Position numbers and translations under genes: made by a program. Below, one piece after another: positions 62,507-64,000 of a DNA stretch of 64,000 bases. The stretch lies in assembly GCA_013002305.1 (NCBI GenBank), contig JABDKG010000040.1, positions 124,001 through 188,000 on the forward strand, read 5' to 3'. Source of the DNA: Hellea sp. Lineage in GTDB: Bacteria; Pseudomonadota; Alphaproteobacteria; Caulobacterales; Maricaulaceae. The first letter of the stretch is position 1; the number at the start of each line of letters is the position of its first letter. Below the pieces are notes generated by a model. That model saw only the letters and a program-made list of their open reading frames with translations. It was not told where the DNA came from and did no database searches.

Positions 62507-64000
62507 GTAAAATTCTAACAGGCTGGGCCGCAATTATCTGCCGGCACGCGACCATTATCATCGCGATGTCTTTTTTGATTTTTCTGGCGTCGCTGGGCTT
62601 GATGCGTAACTTGGTCTTATCAACCGATATTAATGCCCTGATGCCGGAGGGTGCTCAGAGCGTCCAGACACTTGAAAACGCGCTTGAAAAGATCGGGAAT
62701 TATTCATCGGTTCAAGTCGTCATTGAAGGCGAAACACCTGAGGCGGTCATTGCCGCATCTAAAAAACTGCAAGCCGAGTTCGAAACCAAAGAATGGGTGC
62801 AATCCGCTAAATATTATGAAGATGTCGAAGTCTTGATACGGCATGAACTTTTATTCTTATCAGAGAAAGAACTTCAGGAACTTGAAGCGGAAGTTTACAA
62901 GTCCATTTCAATATTTTTCGCGCGGGAACTATCTGAAGCATTCAATACCGAAGTCACCTTCACGCTTGGCGGTTTTAGCGGATCATCAAATGACGAATTT
63001 GATGAAGACCGGGTCAAAGAAGTTGAAGAGCTGATGTCTAAACCGCCATCTGAGCGGCGCTATTTTATCTCGGAAGATGAGACAACGATGATCTTGGTGG
63101 TAGCGCCTAAACCTGGAAACGAATCTCTGGGCGACGCCAAAATAATGATCGATGACAGTCATGCTATCGCGGAAAATTTTGAGGCGACGTCTGAGAATAT
63201 TGAGGTCGGAATTACGGGCAGAATAGCCGGGCAGGTCGGACAATTTGATGCTTTAATACGGGATCTCAAGATCGGTCTTGGGAGTGCTTTTCTCTTAATT
63301 TCCTTAGTATTATTACTGGCCTATCGGTCTTTCATGTCGATCCCCATTATCATTATTCCACTAATAACCGGGATATTGTCGACCCTTGGGCTGACAGCAA
63401 TTACTATCGGGCAGCTCAATTTGATCACAGCTTTTTTGACCTTGATCCTGTTTGGACTCGGCATTGATTTCGGTGTCCATAATTTTTCCAGATATATTGA
63501 AGAACGCCGGGCCGGAACCGATCGCAATACGGCCATCCAAATTGTCATAAACCGAACCGGCCGTGCGTCTTTCATGGCGGCGATTACAACGGCGGCGAGT
63601 TTTTTCGCGCTGACGCAAACCCAGTTTAGAGCCTTTTCCGAATTTGGCTTTATCGCCGGCTCTGGAATATTGTTTGCGTTTCTAGCCATGTATACTTTCT
63701 TCCCCGCTTTGCTGGTCACATTTGAGAAACTGGGCTGGGATCCCAATGATGTTATGATCGGGGAGGAGCCCAAAGAGCGGGGAAAATCAATATTGGCGAT
63801 GCGATATCCGAGGGCGGTTATATTGATCGCGATTTTAGGCCTGGGCTTTGCAGCCTATTCCGCGCCTAAAATCAAATTTGAGTCTAATACGAAAAACCTC
63901 GAAGCGAGCATGTCTTCCAAATATGAGAAAGCCCGCACCGCCGCCAAGACGGTTTTGGGACAATCGTCCTGGGCCGTAATGGTCGCCGACAGCTATGATG
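62503..64000 (+). CDS. MMPL/RND superfamily exporter, N-terminal part
   Basis: The gene runs out of the window; about 499 codons are visible. From the GTG at 62503 a first membrane segment (about 14-34) leads to the periplasmic loop beginning STDINALMPEGAQ, a typical RND/MMPL feature. Five close segments follow at about 252-415 (LIRDLKIGLGSAFLLISLV, then LFGLGIDFGVHNFSRYIEER, the conserved sterol-sensing-like TM4 region with GIDF in place of the proton-relay GxDY). A second half begins near residue 430. Candidates include hopanoid or lipid exporters (HpnN-type); this cannot be decided. Downstream of carA with a 214-bp gap. Confidence 0.8.
   Translation, partial: MSKILTGWAAIICRHATIIIAMSFLIFLASLGLMRNLVLSTDINALMPEGAQSVQTLENALEKIGNYSSVQVVIEGETPEAVIAASKKLQAEFETKEWVQSAKYYEDVEVLIRHELLFLSEKELQELEAEVYKSISIFFARELSEAFNTEVTFTLGGFSGSSNDEFDEDRVKEVEELMSKPPSERRYFISEDETTMILVVAPKPGNESLGDAKIMIDDSHAIAENFEATSENIEVGITGRIAGQVGQFDALIRDLKIGLGSAFLLISLVLLLAYRSFMSIPIIIIPLITGILSTLGLTAITIGQLNLITAFLTLILFGLGIDFGVHNFSRYIEERRAGTDRNTAIQIVINRTGRASFMAAITTAASFFALTQTQFRAFSEFGFIAGSGILFAFLAMYTFFPALLVTFEKLGWDPNDVMIGEEPKERGKSILAMRYPRAVILIAILGLGFAAYSAPKIKFESNTKNLEASMSSKYEKARTAAKTVLGQSSWAVMVADSYD

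Overview
The window is a gene-dense stretch of an alphaproteobacterial chromosome with intermediate GC. The order rpmH-rnpA-yidC-engB-argB, the neighbourhood ubiG-lysC-ptsP, the divergent yqeY/carA pair, DUF1036, UrcA and SapC-family proteins, a PodJ-like polarity protein and a perfect CtrA box all point to the Caulobacterales/Hyphomonadales/Parvularculales side of the class. A moderate-GC marine Hyphomonadales relative is my best guess, which is inference. There is no rRNA, insertion sequence, prophage or CRISPR array. One tRNA gene (Leu, CAA) is present.

Layout. 1-7.4 kb: partial GT39-type glycosyltransferase, NDUFA9-like oxidoreductase, gamma-glutamyltransferase divergent from a DmpA-like peptidase, GNAT, a cupin gene interrupted by an amber codon, dapE, and two unknown genes. 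7.4-15.2 kb (minus strand): truA, fmt, def, a pyrimidine-nucleotidase-type HAD protein, a double-DUF1036 protein, argB, engB, yidC, rnpA, rpmH. 15.4-25.4 kb: SDR, HerA-like ATPase, AI-2E-type permease, a beta-propeller sensor without a kinase, NhaC antiporter, MATE exporter with no normal start codon, two hotdog thioesterases, GNAT. 25.4-28.4 kb: 999-residue PodJ-like protein. 28.5-38.2 kb: MerR regulator with a palindromic operator, then a beta-oxidation operon (two acyl-CoA dehydrogenases, thiolase, FadJ-type fusion, crotonase, hydrolase) and a double-hotdog thioesterase. 38.2-51.5 kb: Zur-like regulator, SapC family, DsbD, redoxin, dapB, HTH/DUF2975 pair, rdgB, hemW, LpoA-like lipoprotein, rsmI, yraN, DUF1223, ubiG, lysC. 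51.5-55.4 kb: a cassette of two sulfotransferase-like proteins and a methyltransferase sitting between lysC and ptsP. 55.5-64 kb: ptsP, urcA, tRNA-Leu, YqaA family, murI, yqeY, carA and a partial RND exporter.

How the genes work together. Lysine/DAP and arginine/pyrimidine synthesis are represented by dapE, dapB, lysC, argB and carA. Translation start and maturation are covered by fmt, def, truA, rsmI, rnpA and rpmH. Envelope biogenesis is covered by yidC, murI, the LpoA-like protein and dsbD. The 28.5-37 kb block is a self-contained acyl-CoA degradation unit with its own regulator.

Most notable observations: (1) an 18-bp AT-rich motif occurs upstream of the DUF2975/HTH operon and twice upstream of urcA, 13.6 kb away, sharing 20 identical bases between two copies, which suggests an undescribed regulon linking two uncharacterised families; (2) the sulfotransferase/methyltransferase cassette, one member of which is a tandem double sulfotransferase; (3) the PodJ-like protein with a histone-H1-like tail and a perfect CtrA box plus GANTC site upstream; (4) the propeller sensor without any output domain. 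I had no similarity searches: family names rest on motifs read by eye.
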